Shown here piece after piece: positions 24,170 to 36,817 of a stretch of DNA of 64,000 nucleotides. The DNA comes from Eulemur rufifrons. Its lineage: Eukaryota > Chordata > Mammalia > Primates > Lemuridae. The notes under the pieces were generated by a model that did not search any database, was not told the DNA's origin, and was given only the letters and a program-made list of their open reading frames with translations. The number at the start of each line of letters is the position of its first letter. The stretch's first letter is position 1. Where the stretch lies: positions 53,098,501 to 53,162,500 of the forward strand of contig NC_090989.1 in NCBI RefSeq assembly GCF_041146395.1, read 5' to 3'. The position numbers were made by a program, and so were the translations under genes.

Positions 24170-24295
24170 ACTGTCCTTTTCTCCCACTAGAATATAAGTT
24201 TCATAGGGATAGAGATTGTTTGATCACAGATATACCCCCAGTGACTAGAATAGTGCCTAGCACATAATAGAAGCTCAATAAATAAGGATAGAAGT
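24170..24295 (+). mobile_element. L2 LINE 3' end
   Basis: 'cccactagaatataagttt', 'cagatatacccccagtgac', 'agtgcctagcacataatag' and 'aagctcaataaataagg' follow the L2 3' UTR in order. Confidence 0.8.
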
Positions 24296-25111
24296 GCAGA
24301 GGGAAGGAAGGAGAAGAGGGAGGGAAGGAGGAGGTAGGAAATCTAGAAATCTAGGCTGCCCAAGTAGGATAGGAGAAAGTATTAATAGATGGATTAGAGC
24401 TGCAGTAGCCTAATAGCAGAAATCTGAGTTGTCAACTCACCCTCCTGATTACTGTGGCTGTAGGCTCAAGATAATCCTGTTGGGTTAATCTTTAATTACA
24501 AACTCCAAATTTTCAGAATTGGCTTTTCATGTTTGGAGAAAAAGATATGGCATTGGCCTTTGCACTTCTACCTGACTTAGGTAATCAATCTAATCATGAG
24601 ATTCTTGCCACACTCTGGAAACTCTCAGTTGATACAGCAGCCCATGAGATCTTTGTCTCCACAAAGAAAGTGTGCTATGGAAAGAGAGGAATAAGGAGAC
24701 AAAGGGATTACACCAATGGCATTTCAAGAAAATGGTGAGATCAGATAAAATGGTGAAAGCTTGTGATAAGCCTAATAATTTCAATGTCAAACTAATCGTT
24801 ATGATATAGCAATGGCCCCAAACCAGGAACATTTAGAAGGTGATGCCAGGTTCAGTTCTCTGGAAAACACTTGAATCAGCAAAAACTTTAGCCATCTCTA
24901 GTTGGAGCCTATGCTCTGCTGAACATTGTTTTCCTCAAGCTTAATTAGTGACTATTCTAAATTCTCTATAAAAACTACTAAATTGTGTCTTCTTATATTA
25001 GATTGGTGCAAAAGTAATTGTGGTTTTAGCATTGTTGAAATTGCCATTTGATATTAGAATACATTCTTAAATAAATGTGGTTATGTTATACATCATTTTA
25101 ATGCACATTTC

Positions 25112-25933
25112 TTGATATTTTTGCTAATGACTTATTACTTGCTGTTTAAATTTATTTTTGACTATGGAAATGATGTTAGAAAAAAAGCAAATTTGAGTGA
25201 TTTTCTTATTCGAGTTCAAAATGGGTCAGAAGCAGCGGAGACAACTCACAACATCAAGAATGCATTTGGCCCAGGAACTGCTAATGCACGTACAGTACAG
25301 TGTTGGTTCAACAAGTTTTGCAAAGAAGACAAGAGCCCTGAAGATGCGGAGCACAGAGGCCGGCCATTGGAAGTTGACAACGACCAATTGAGAGCAGTCA
25401 CTGAAGCTGATCCTCTTACAACTACTCGAGAAGTTGCCAAAGAACTCAACGTTGGCCATTGTATGGTTGTTCGGCATTTGAAGCAAATTGGAAAGGTGAA
25501 AAAGCTGAATAAGTGGGTGCCTCATGAGCTGACTGAAGATAAAAAAAATCATCATTTTGAAGTATCATCTTCTATTCTTGTACGCAAAAACAACGAACCA
25601 TTTCTGGATTGGATTGTGACGTATGAAAAAAGTGGATTTTATATGACAACCAACGATGATCAGCTCAGTGGTTGGACCGAGGACAAGCTCCAAAGCCAAA
25701 ACTTGCACCAAAAAAAGGTCATGTTCACTGTTTGGTGGTCTGCTGCCAGTCTGATCCACTACAGCTTTCCGAATCCCTGTGAAACCATGACATCTGAGAA
25801 GTATGCTCAGCAAATAGATGAGATGCACCGAAACTGCAATGCCTGCAGCTGGCATTGGTCAACAGAAAGGGCCGATTTCTTCTCCACAACAATGCCCAAC
25901 TGCACGTCACAACCAACATGCTTCCAAAGTTGA
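25112..25933 (+). pseudogene. Mariner (Hsmar1-like) transposase, degraded
   Basis: An open frame of 273 codons encodes a DD34D-family transposase. N-terminal helix-turn-helix blocks are clear: NAFGPGTANARTVQCWFNKF, HRGRPLEVDNDQL, REVAKELNVGHCMVVRHLKQ, GKVKKLNKWVPHELTE. The catalytic part is damaged: after FLDWIVT the expected Asp-centred motif reads YEKSGF, and the frame drifts until LHQKKVMFTVWWSAASLIHY. After 25860 the homology continues in other frames (LNELGYEVLPH). SETMAR carries a domesticated relative; this copy is not active. Confidence 0.88.
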
Positions 25934-26086
25934 ACGAATTGGGTTATGAAGTTTTGCCTCATCGCCATATTCACCTGACCTCTCGCCAACCGACTACCAC
26001 TTCTTCATGCATCTGGACAACTTTTTGCAGGGAAAACGCTTCCACAACCAGCAGATTGCAGAAAATGCTTTCCAAGAGTTCATTGA

Positions 26087-26390
26087 GGCTGGCTGTGGTG
26101 GCTCATGCCTATAATCCTAGCCCCTGGGAGGCCAAGCAGGAGGATCACTTGAGGTCAGGAGTTCAAGACCAGCCTGAGCAAGAGTGAAACCCCATCTCTA
26201 TTAAAAATAGAAAAAAATAGGCAGGTGTGGTGGTGTGTGCTTGTAGCCCCAGCTACTCAGGAGGCTTGAGCAGGAGGATTGCTTGAGCCCAGGAGTTTGA
26301 GGTTGCTGTGAGGTAGGCTGATGCCATAGCACTCTAGCCTAGACAACAGAGCTAGACTCTGTATCAAAAAAAAAAAAAAAAAAAAAAAAA
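26087..26390 (+). mobile_element. Alu, strepsirrhine-type, inside the mariner
   Basis: A dimeric Alu starting 'ggctggctgtggtggctca' with left-arm 'agcctgagcaagagtgaa', right-arm 'gttgctgtgaggtaggctg' and a long poly-A ending at 26390. It lies between mariner segments 'gagttcattga' and 'atcctgaagcatgg'. I see no clear target-site duplication. Confidence 0.92.
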
Positions 26391-27139
26391 ATCCTGAAGC
26401 ATGGATTTTTATGCTACAGGAATAAACTTATTTCTTGTTGGCAAAAATGTGTTGATTGTAATGGTTCCTATTTTGATTAATAAAGATGTGTTTGAGCCTA
26501 GTTACAATGATTTAAAATTCATGTTCTGGAACCACAATTACTTTTGCACAAAACTAAGTATCTCCCATGCAGTGCTTAACACAGAGTAGGCATTTAATAG
26601 ATGCCTAAGATACTCAAATTACTGCAAACTTTAGCAAGAGCCTGGCCAACATACCCACAGAAGTTTCCTGAAGTTACATTCAAGCTTTCTTCATCAACAC
26701 TGACCTCCAGATTTGTTTTAACTTGGTCAGGCTGTTACCCACTGATGAGAAACAAGAACCAAATCAGGTACATGCCCATTTGGAGGCTGACAAGTAAGGC
26801 CATGTAGTTCCAACCACAGATGTCCTGCAGCACACCCAGGCATGGCGGTGGTTGTGAAATTAGATCTGGCAAAGATTCATTGACCAGCTTCTCACACAAT
26901 GCCAACAGTCTCTCTAGGTTAGAGCATTAATGTTAAATGCCAGGTGTGCTCAATTATCCACTCACCACAGGAAGAAGCCACAGTGGTGATCAGTGTAACA
27001 GTATTAGGTTGTCTGTACAGTTTCTAATTATATTTTGAATGTTTAATTTGGTTGCTCTCACTTCTGATAGTGACTTTGACAGTCAAAGTTGGCACACTCA
27101 TATTTTTCCTGACAATATCCCTCAAAAATTCAGATTTGC

Positions 27140-27240
27140 TGTTTGATGAATAAGAAAACTTAGCATCAGAGGGGCTAAATAACTAGCCCAAATTCACACA
27201 GCTGGTAAGTGTTGGAATTGAGATTTGAACTGAAAGTGTC
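27140..27240 (+). mobile_element. MIR fragment
   Basis: 'agaaaacttagcatcagag', 'ctagcccaaattcacacag' and 'ctggtaagtgttggaattg' follow the MIR order after its core. Confidence 0.65.
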
Positions 27241-29329
27241 TATTCAGATGCTCACACACAAAAAGTCAACTATTAGATTCCTACCCATCTATTGCTTGAA
27301 GTAGTGATAACAAAGGAAATGTTAAGGATTAATTGACAATGTCCTAGTTGGTCTGATTTGTCCCAAATCCTGGGTCCTAGAGGAAAATGGATAAAAATAT
27401 GATGATTATGAGAACCATCTTTATTTTATGACATCTCCAATAATGAATTGGCCCATTAACTGAGCCAGGAGGAACATATCCAGGTGTGAGAAATGGCACT
27501 TCTGTTTACAGCCCTGAATATGTTATGCTATGCACCTGTTTGCTGAGGGTGAAAAAGTATAGATCTCTGTAAGACAACTTAGTCAATGGTGTGTGGAAAT
27601 GGCAAGAAAAGGGGCCAGAGATTCCCTAGTTTTCAAGAGAGATCCATGTGGTGAAGGCCAGATGGGCTGTGCATATCTGGAGAGCGGGCAGCCCACCTGG
27701 GTAGATAGACAAGGCACTTTCCCTTAGGCATAACTTAACATGGTGGGTATCCAGGCACTGCTAACCAGCTAACCGTGGGTATAATGTTTTCAATTTATAA
27801 AGTATTTTCATAAGCAGCATCTGTAAAAGACAATGAGGTTGTTTATCTAAAGGTGGCCTGTGCAAGGATATAGCATGCAAAAGTGTTGTAGCTTCAGAAG
27901 AATTTCAAATTTAAGCATAAAAATAAACAACAAATTTTGATGCCAGGGAAGAAGTTAATGGAATAATGCACATTTATCTTATAGCTGATTTTTAAAATGA
28001 TGCATAAAAATGCTGCCTCCCAGAAACACCGGAACCAATGGGAATTCAAAATAATCAAGATAATTGTAAGATTTCTTGTAACTTCTAAATTGCCCTGGGC
28101 CTCTCAGCATAACATGCTTTTGAAAATTCTTTAGTTTCCATTATATCCCTGAGCATTGGCATTCTTGGCACTATAATGCAGAAAAAATATATAAAACAAT
28201 AAAAAGTTCAGCATAATATATATGCCTATGAGAGTGAATGGAAATAATTTACCCCACCGATAAATATTTAAGGCAGCCCCAGAATGTGGTCACCCACAGA
28301 AATACACAGGGTTGGGAGTTGAGGCCTATCTCTTCCATAGAATTGTGTGACCTTGGACAAGTCACTGAATCTATGAGCCCCAAGAGGCATCTGTAAAAGT
28401 CAATGCTAGTAATTGAGTGCACTGTTTATACAAAGCACTAGAGTAAACATAAGTGAAATGAGACTCAGTTGCTGCCTTAGAGATGCTTTCAGTTGAAGCA
28501 AAGTTAAAAGACTAGACAATGCAGCAATACAAGAGGGATCCAAGGAGTGCCACAGGAATTCACAAACAGGTAAAACTTTAATACAGGAGGTTGAACTTGA
28601 GCATTACAGAGAGGAGAATTAGTTTGGAAAGGCACACTCATAGAAAAATGGATATTTAGTGGAAGGCAAGAATTTGAATTTAGCTGAAATGGAAGGTCCA
28701 TGAAACAAAGTAATGGGATCTAAAACTGGCAAGGCAGGGTGAATCTGATCACCGGGCATAGGGTACCTTAAAAGCAAAAGTTTGGAGTTCATTTTTAAGC
28801 AGAACATAATTCAATAAATCCATGCTTTGGAAATATTAATCCCAGTATTATATAGGATGGATTGAAAAAAATGACTGAAAGCAAAAAATTATAATTTAGG
28901 AAAATACTGCAATAGTTCAGTCAAAAAGTAACGAGAGATCTAAATGAGAATGAGAATGGAAAGCTATAGGACAGTGAAGACTGATCTGCTGCAATAATCG
29001 ATTACAAAGCAAAGAACAAGAAGGGAAACAAATAGTTGAGGCTTAGAACCTGGGTGATGGGAAGAACCAGGTGCCAGTGACAGAAATGTTCAGAGGAAAT
29101 GCCAGCTTCAGGAGAAGGTGGTTTGGTTCCAGGCATGCTGATTTGGGAAAAGAAAGACATTACTGATCTTTGGAGGACAACTTAAGAGAATGGTTTTAAG
29201 GAAAGCAGGGGAAATAAAGAGAGATTGCAGGATTGAAGGAGTAAGGAGGTAGTGAGGTCTACACCCACTTCTGAGAAACACCCAATGAGCCACACCCTGT
29301 GGCATTCACATTATGTAGACTCCTGGCCT

Positions 29330-29740
29330 TGTGACTTATAACTGACAGGAGTCATGCAGTCATTCCACAGCACTGTGAGTCTAAGTCACAAGAATCTTTG
29401 CAATTTCTGCCTTGGTCTCTTGGAGCACCTGCACTTAGTACCCTGAATTGCTGTGTAAGAAGTTCAACTCCTCTGTGGCTGCTATGCTGTGAGGAAGCCC
29501 ATGCTAGCCAAACGGAGAGAGATTTCCAACCAGCCTCCGGCTGTCTTAGCTGTCCCAGCCCAGGAGCCAGATATGTGAACAGAGAAACCTTCAGATAACT
29601 CCAGCCTCAACCGTCATCTCACTGCAACCAAATGAGCTGATCCTGTCAACCCCCAGAACCAAGAGAAATAACAGTAAAGTTTTATTTTGAGTGACAAGGT
29701 TCTTGGGTGATTTGTTATATGGCAAGGGATAAATTAAAGA
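29330..29740 (+). mobile_element. Old LTR (MaLR/MLT1-like)
   Basis: 'cttggagcacctgcacttag', 'tgaggaagcccatgctagc', 'ttcagataactccagcctc' and a 3' part with 'ttattttgagtgacaaggt' then 'gggtgatttgttatatggc' fit an old mammalian LTR. Diverged. Confidence 0.5.
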
Positions 29741-30454
29741 GTATTCTTTTGTCAGAGAGAATAAGACAGATATAAACAGACTTTGCTTTCCTCTCAAGAC
29801 ACCATCTCTAATGTCTGAGAAAAGGTCTTTATTTGGATTTGGTTTTGTTTCCTGGAATCTGTGAATTATGGTTATTTGGAAGAATATTTTCTTTTTAGTT
29901 ATAAGAAGAAAGGAATAATTAAAAATAAAGACAAAATGAATAAGGTGAAGAGAGAAGGAATACTGAATGGTCTAGATCGTATCAGGTCTTATTTATTGAA
30001 AGGAAGTATTCAGAAATGCAAGGTTAGAATCTTGGAAGGACTTTGTATAAAACAAAACAGGAAGTGAATTAGATGAATACAGAACTTCTGAGCAGCAAAG
30101 TCTAGAGGAAATTGGAAAGTATGAAAGTCATATCTAATTAGTATGGACTTACAGTGAACTTAACAGCTTTAGGATTTTTTGGCTGCCAACTAAAATGTAC
30201 AGAAACAGAAGAGTTCCCAAGAAGGAGGGTGAGGTACAGAGGAAGGTCAGAATAAGGACTTCTAGAGCCTCACTTGGGCTGCAGAAGAATACAAATGAAG
30301 CCTACAGGGCGTGGAGCTAGAATGTCTTCCTTCCATGCCCAGTGAAAGACAGGACCACAGAACATGCAGAATACAGAAGAGACAGGAGAAAGAGAAGGCC
30401 TAAGTCCTCACTAGATTTATGTTCTAAGATAAGTGGAGGGTAGGGTGGCAGGAT

Positions 30455-33187
30455 GCTATAGTCTGAAATGTCTCCCCTAAATTCACATGTTGAAACTTAG
30501 TCGCCAATGTGACTAGTATTAAGATGGGGGCCTTTAGGAGGTGATCAAATCATGAGGGAGGAGCCCTCCTGAATGGAATTAGTGACCTTGTAAAAAAAGG
30601 TGCAAGGGAATGCTCATCTCTTCTTCCCTTTTGTCCTTCTGGCACGTGAGGATGCAGGAAGAAGCACCATTTTTGAAGGAGAGATTGATTCCTCACCAGA
30701 CAACAAATCTGCCAGTTCCTTGATCTTTGACTTCTCAGCCTCCAGAATTGGGAGAAATAAATTTCTGTTATTTATAAATTATCCAGTCTCAGCTATTTTG
30801 TATAGTAGGACAATCAGACAAAGACAGAAATTGATATCAAGAAGTGAGGGCGCTGCTGTAAAAAAATACCTAAAAATATGAAAGCAGCTTTGGAGCTGGG
30901 CAACAGGCAAAGGCTGGAAGTTCAGAGGTACACACTAGGAGAAGCCTACATTGTCTTGAATGGAGCATGAAGGCGATTCCGGTGAGGGCTCAGAGGAGAG
31001 AGTTGTAGAGAGAAAATTAGTCTTCTCAGAGGTTACTGAAGTGGTTGTGATCAGAATCCTGGTAGAAATATGAATAGTAAAAGTCATTCTATTGACAGAA
31101 ATGAGAAATATCTTATTGGACACCGGAGGAAAGACTATTCTTGTTACAAAGTGGCAAATACCTTGACTGAACTGTGTTCAAATCCTTGTGTTTTGTGGAA
31201 GCCGAACTTGAGAGTGATGAACTAGGATATTTGGTGGAAGAAACCTCCAAGCAAAGTGTTCAGGGCTGCATGGCTTCTCTTGATTGTTTATACTAAAATG
31301 TGAAGAGAGAAATGAATTAAAGATGGAATTCATCACCAAAAGAGAAGCAGAAGTTAAAGATTTGGAAAATCCTCAGCATGGCCAGATTGTAAAGAATTAA
31401 AAAAGTGTGCTTGGAAAAATGCCAAGGGTGTAGCCAACCAACTGTCTGATAAGGAGATTTGTAGGGATAGAAAGAAGTCAGGTGCTATTCATCAGGACAA
31501 GGGAAGAATGACCCCAAAGACATTCCTGAGACCTTGGTAGCTGCCTCACCCATCACAGGCTTGGAGGGTCAAGGCCTTGAAGGCAGAAAGGTTTTAAAGA
31601 AGGGGTCCAGGGTGCCCATGGGACAGCTGGGCTTGCTGCCCAGGAGCACCTCAAGTCTCTGCCCCACACTTGCCAGCACAGCACTCCTCTGCCACCCCAG
31701 CTGTGGCTGAAGCAGACCCAGGTGCAACCCAGGTGCAGCCCAGGTTCCAAAGGACACAGGCAGTAAACCTTGTTGGCATCCATGCGGGGCTAACTCTGCA
31801 GGAACTGTGGAGGCAGAGCTCCTCCACCTAGATTAAAAGGATGCCTTGGAGAACTTTGGGACCCAGATGGAGAACTGCCACAGGGTGGGGTTGCACAGAA
31901 AGCCCCCACTAGGGCAATGCTTAGTGGAGCCCTGAGAGTAGGGCCACCTCCAAGACCCCAGACCTGTACAACCACCAGTATGCACCGGCCTGAGAAAGCC
32001 ACAGGCACCCAACTGCAATCCCTGAGAGCTGCCATGTGGGTACACTCAGCAAAGCCATGGGGGCAGGGCTACCCAGGGTCTTGGGGACCCCAACTTCTAC
32101 CCCAGTGTTTCCAGAAGGTAGGACAGAGTCAAAGGATTATTCCCAACTTTCAAGATTGAATGTTGATTGGTTTGTCCAGTCTTGGACTTAGCCCTTCATT
32201 GTCTCTTTTTCTTTCCTATTTCTTCCTTTTTGAATGGGAATGTCTACCCTGTGCCTGTCCCTTCACTGTATTGTGGAAGCACATAATTTGTTTGCTTTCA
32301 CAGGCTCACAGATACAGGGGGAATTTGCCTCAGGATGAATCATGCCTCAAGTCTCACCCATTTCTGATTTAGATGAGGATGGACTTTAAACTTTTGAGAT
32401 GGTGCTGGAACAAATTAAGGCTTTGGGGGCTCTAGAGATGGAATGAATGTATTTTTCTTGTGAGAATAACATAGTGATAAGGCAAAGACAGTTGAGAAAG
32501 CCTAAGTGCAGTCATTTTGACTGATACCAGACCCTAACCACCCTGAACAAGGAAGTTGCCAGCAATTCACTGGCCTGGGACCACCCTAGGATGGATGAGT
32601 TGCTAAGCTGGATGCCTTACAAACTGTTTGCACTTACCTTTGTGTGACAGCCATTTATTATTAACCTTTATGGCCTGACCTCAAGACAATGCTGGTCACA
32701 TATAGCTGTTTCCCAATGGGGTTTTTGAACACATAAAAATGTTACCATTGCCCCATTAGGGGCCCCCCTACTCCTCAAGAGAGGATGACTACTCTGTCTG
32801 TAGAGTAGGATCTGTTGTTTTCTCTCTCAATAAATCTTCCTGTAGCTAGTTGGCTCCCTCTTGGATTCATTCCTGCATAAAGCCAAGAACCCACTTGGTG
32901 AGTTCAGGAGGCTTTCCTCCCTTCATTGGGACAGAGCCCTCATGAATGGAATTAGTGACCTTATAAAAGGGATACAAGAGACCATTTGTCCCTTTTCCCC
33001 TTATACCATTTGAGGACACAGCAAGAGGCGTCATCTTTGAAGCAGAGCTCCCTCACCAGACAGCAAATCTGCTTGTGCCTTGATATTGGACTTCCCAGTC
33101 TCCAGAACTGTGAGAAGTAAGTTTCTATTATTTATAATTTACCCAGCCTGTGATATTTTGTTATAGAAGCAGAAATGAACTAAGACA
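30455..33187 (+). mobile_element. MaLR-type retroelement with both LTRs and internal region
   Basis: Two similar LTRs in the same orientation flank a 1.6-kb internal segment. The 5' LTR is about 30455-30830; the 3' LTR is about 32934-33187 and lacks its first 100 bp or so. Both share 'gaatggaattagtgacctt' and 'aaatctgcc' or 'aaatctgct'. The internal part (from 'gaagtgagggcgctgctgt' to 'tctagagatggaatgaatg') is the non-coding MaLR/MST type. No protein-coding frame survives. A foreign LTR occupies 32459-32933. Confidence 0.8.
32459..32933 (+). mobile_element. Solo LTR nested in the MaLR 3' LTR
   Basis: A segment of about 475 bp with TG...CA-like ends interrupts the MaLR just before its 3' LTR. 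It has an AATAAA ('ctctcaataaatcttcctg') about 105 bp from its end and a U5-like tail with 'ttggattcattcctgcata'. This suggests an LTR of a different endogenous retroviral family; not assigned. Confidence 0.5.
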
Positions 33188-33998
33188 CAGGGTTCATGGA
33201 AAGAGAAGGCGGGTAACTGTTTCTACTCGGTGTGGTCTTTAAAAGAAATTGATGTTAAACATTTTAGAAACCACTCCATATCTCTGAAGACATTCTATAT
33301 TTTTCTGGTCATAGTCCATGGAGATCAAGCTTTATCGTTGGGTCATGTCTTTTCCAGGTGACTTTATAAATTTTGCTTAGAAGGAGCAGAGGTTGCAGCA
33401 ACTAGCCATTTGCTCTGCTTAACCTAAAGCAAAATGCCTCTCAACTAGCTAAAGGTAGGGTCACTGTTACCCATGATCTGATAGTAACCATTTGACATGA
33501 AAGTTTGCAGTGTATAAGTTAATGGGCTCAGCACAAAAAGAACATGTGATGAAACTTTCTTCTAGTGCTGGCTGGATAAAGAGAGGCTAGAGGGCATGAG
33601 AGAAAAAAAAGTCTCTTCCTCTCATCAAAGCTGTTTGTGTCCACCATTCATTCTAGCAGGCTCTAGAAGTATCTGAGCCATGTAGCTTCAAGAGAGACAT
33701 AGCTAGTGGCTTCACTTTTTTAGCCCACTTACTTGTGCCATCACCAGAAAGATCCATAAGGCACATGGACTGGGATTCTGATAAAACCAGAAGCCACTTT
33801 CAGGTCAGATTCAGGTGATGGCTTTGGGTGACCTTAACAATGACCACTGAGGTTAGGCCTGATCTATCCAGGCTGAAGAACTATAGCCTTCATTAACAAA
33901 TACCTCGAGTCACCAAACCGGTTTATTTTTCTTTTCCCTCCCCTCTCCTACCTACTTCCATGCTCAGAAGCCCAAAAGGAGGGCTTGGGAATGTGTAC

Positions 33999-34388
33999 CT
34001 TAGCTCTGGTCATCTGCCCAACACGGGTCAGGAGATCATCCACTTCTAGCGGCAAGTCGCTCTTGTCTTTTTCCAGTTTCTGCTCGACCTGCTGTAGATT
34101 TTCTACCTGGCCCTCCAGCTCAGCCAGGCTGTCTGCATGTCTCTTCTTCAAAGAGGCACAAGTTGTCTCAAAGTGCAGCGTGGCCTCTTCCATGTCTCGA
34201 TGAAGCTTCTGGAATTTCGTTTCCTGTTTCTTAGTTACTTCCATCTGAGCCAAACTGGCCCCTCCTGCCTCCTCCAGCCTCTCATTCAAGTCTGCCAGGT
34301 CTTGGGTAAGGTCAGCTCTTTCCCTTTCCATCTGGGCTCGAATGGTCCTTTCAGCTTCCAGTTTCTCTTTCAAATCCTGTATCTGAGT
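33999..34388 (-). pseudogene. MYH15: MYH15 exon 27-equivalent (rod, largest exon), acceptor mutated
   Basis: The homologous segment is 390 bp, the canonical length, and open throughout (e.g. [55 protein letters not shown]). The two intron bases before it are CG (34390-34389) instead of AG, so the normal acceptor is dead. A CAG six bases downstream (34385-34383) could act in frame, removing two codons. The donor is a weak GTACAC. DLPLEV (CCG at 34052-34050) replaces an expected Gln, putting proline in the rod. Confidence 0.88.
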
Positions 34389-36202
34389 CGATAGAACAAA
34401 AATTTTGACCTTTACTAAGTATTCATAGCACATTCTATATTCAAGAGCTTAACTATTCTTTTTTCCTTTCTTACAACTAAGAAAGTGAAAATGACACTTT
34501 CAGTTCCCAATTTATAAGTAAAGAAAACAGAACACACAGAAGTTAAATGTTTTGCCCCAAATCAGTACCAAGAACAGAATTAGAATTTGCAGTTCTTCTA
34601 GGTCTTTCAGCCCTTCATGGGCAAGTTTATTAAATTATATACATGGAGGGGAAAGCTTAGTAAAGAGCACTTCCCAAAGAAATTGGAAAGTGTCTTTCAC
34701 ATGACAAGAAAAAAATTTAAAGAGCATTTCTAATAAAAATATAGCATGATAAATTTTATACACAAAATCTTCCTCATCTGGAATGCATTTATCTAATCTT
34801 ACCTATCTGAAACTTGTGCAAAAATCTGATCAATAAAATGAACATCTCGAAGTTCAAGCAATTTACTCATAAGAAACAGCATCCATTCAATTTTGTACAC
34901 AATTCTAACAAACCTGATTACTTGGCTTTCTAGTCTGCAGGAGATTTCAAGTATAGGAGATTTGAAATAGCAAATTAGAACTGGTGAAGGAATGTGGACT
35001 ACTAAAGTGAATAGTAATCTGATGCCATCAGAAGAAAAATTATTAGAAAAAGAAGTGATAAGAGCTTTCAGAGCCCCAAATCCTTTTAGTGTGAGGTCAA
35101 ATAGCTCTACAAATTGTAACAGCATCATTATAGTATAGTATGGTGAAGCCACTGATGTTTAATTAACATCACCTCAAGTAATTAGGCATGAGTTAGGGGA
35201 GAAAAAAGGATAGAATCTATTTTAGAATATGTTTTCTTTTCCATTCATTAGAGTGCCATGGCTTAGAGAAAGCTAATTTCTAGATCATACCAACTCAGTA
35301 GTCCATCAGTTCTGTAGATGACATGTGACAGAGACAGGGCTAAAAATATATATGATTTCCACATTCAAGTAAATGTGATCCCCTTCTACCTAGTTATCAT
35401 GAGATCTGATTCATTAACCTAAACAATATTGTCATTGAACCAAACATTTCTGAAACATTTCTTCAGAAATTACCTTTAGAAAACTTTTGAAGTCATCAAG
35501 GTAAGAAAATTTGCCTTTAGGATAAATTGAAAATTTTGGTTTTTTAAAATTTTGGATAAAGTGTCATTTGAAGACAAGTCTGGTGAATATAATAATCACG
35601 TGGAGATTAATATCATGTCTGAAAATAAAGCATGTTCACAAAGCAGTGAGACTGGTTTTCTTATCTGGCTCAAAATATCTCAGCATATAAGTATCACAAA
35701 GGGGTGCCAAAATTATTTTGAGTAATGGTTAAGTTATTGAGATATTTTTTTAGCTCCAAAGGGAAAACCTCCATCTGGATGCATGTGTGCATGAGTATAC
35801 CTAATGATTTTATATTTTTAATTACTTTATAACATCATGATATAGTAAAGAATAGTCACATGGTCTGAAAACATACAGATAGATATTCATTATCAAATGT
35901 TTTGAGGCTACTAATAAAAGTAGCTCTAAAACTTACTGATTTTCAGCATACTTGCCTTCTAATCACAAAGAATAATTATCATAAAAATTAAATTGTTTAT
36001 ACTGAATGCATACCATGTGTCAGACACTATGCTTACCACTTAAATGTACTGTTGCATTTAATAACATTAGCTCAAATGTTGCCAGGAGGATTAATGAGTG
36101 AAAAAATACATGTCCAGGATTTTAGCACAATGTCTGGTTCACAGCAAACATTCAACAGATTAGCTATTTGGTTTTATTATCCTCATAAGGAAATTTAAGC
36201 TT

Positions 36203-36632
36203 AAAAAGTAATGTCCATGAAGTACTACTCAGCCATAAAAGTAAATAAAATAATGTCTTTTGCAGCAACTTGGATGGAACTGGAGACCATCATCCCAAGT
36301 GAGGTATCCCAGGAAAAAAAAATACCGTATGTTCTCACTTATAAGTGGGAGCTAAACAAGGGAGATATATATACGTGTGTGTGTGTATATATACACACAC
36401 ACACATATATAGTCATAAAATGGTGTAATGGGCAATGGAAACTAAGAAGGAAAAATGGTGGGAGGGGGGAGAGGGTGAGGGATAAAAATCTACCTACTGG
36501 GTATGATGTACACTATTCTGGTGATGGGTACACTGTACGCTATTGAGTTGATGGGTACACTGAAAGCCCTGACTTCATCCATGTAACAAAAAACACTGTT
36601 CCCTCTAAATCTACTGAAATAAAAGAAAAAGT
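36203..36632 (+). mobile_element. L1 3'-end fragment
   Basis: 'tactactcagccataaaag', 'gcaacttggatggaactgg', 'cttataagtgggagctaaa', 'actattctggtgatgggta' and 'ccctgacttcatccatgta' follow the L1 ORF2 end and 3' UTR. A GT/AT/CA palindromic simple repeat interrupts it at 36370-36410. Confidence 0.85.
36370..36410. repeat. Self-complementary simple repeat
   Basis: GT repeats, then TATATATA, then CA repeats form a near-perfect palindrome able to extrude a hairpin, embedded in the L1 3' UTR. Confidence 0.85.
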
Positions 36633-36817
36633 AATTTCCCCCAGGGTCATACATCTGTGGAATGCCACAGTTTACCTTCTTAACCACTGTTCTTTTCTGT
36701 CTATATCTATGGTTGGCTAAGGGTATGAATACCTTGGCAGAGAATTTGTCACTGAAGTGCCAGTTACTACCCACAGATCTAAATACAGGTACACACATGT
36801 ATTTGATAACTTATTAC

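Larger units (their letters stand above)
24998..26557 (+). mobile_element. Hsmar1-type mariner transposon, split by an Alu
   Basis: The left terminus 'ttagattggtgcaaaagtaa' is mirrored on the right by 'attacttttgcacaaaacta'; these are Hsmar1/MADE1-type terminal inverted repeats with flanking TA. Between them lies a decayed transposase gene. An Alu (26087-26390) interrupts the 3' coding part; joining its flanks restores the mariner reading. Confidence 0.9.
23830..33998. other. Intron 27-28, about 10.2 kb; repeat-rich
   Basis: Holds an L2 tail (24170-24295), the mariner/Alu nest (24998-26557), a MIR (27140-27240), an old LTR (29330-29740) and the MaLR element (30455-33187). Stretches 27300-29300 and 33190-33990 show nothing I can name. 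Confidence 0.65.
34389..36817. other. Intron 26-27; L1 3' fragment at its end
   Basis: Only the L1 3' end (36203-36632) is recognisable; 34450-36200 is AT-rich and shows no gene. Confidence 0.6.

Noticed and set aside
25855..26187. 110-codon frame after the transposase
   Set aside because: It is a chance fusion of shifted mariner sequence with the Alu, not a gene.
31553..32159. Overlapping GC-richer frames on both strands
   Set aside because: They lie in the internal part of the MaLR element, which is normally non-coding, and no protein family is recognisable.
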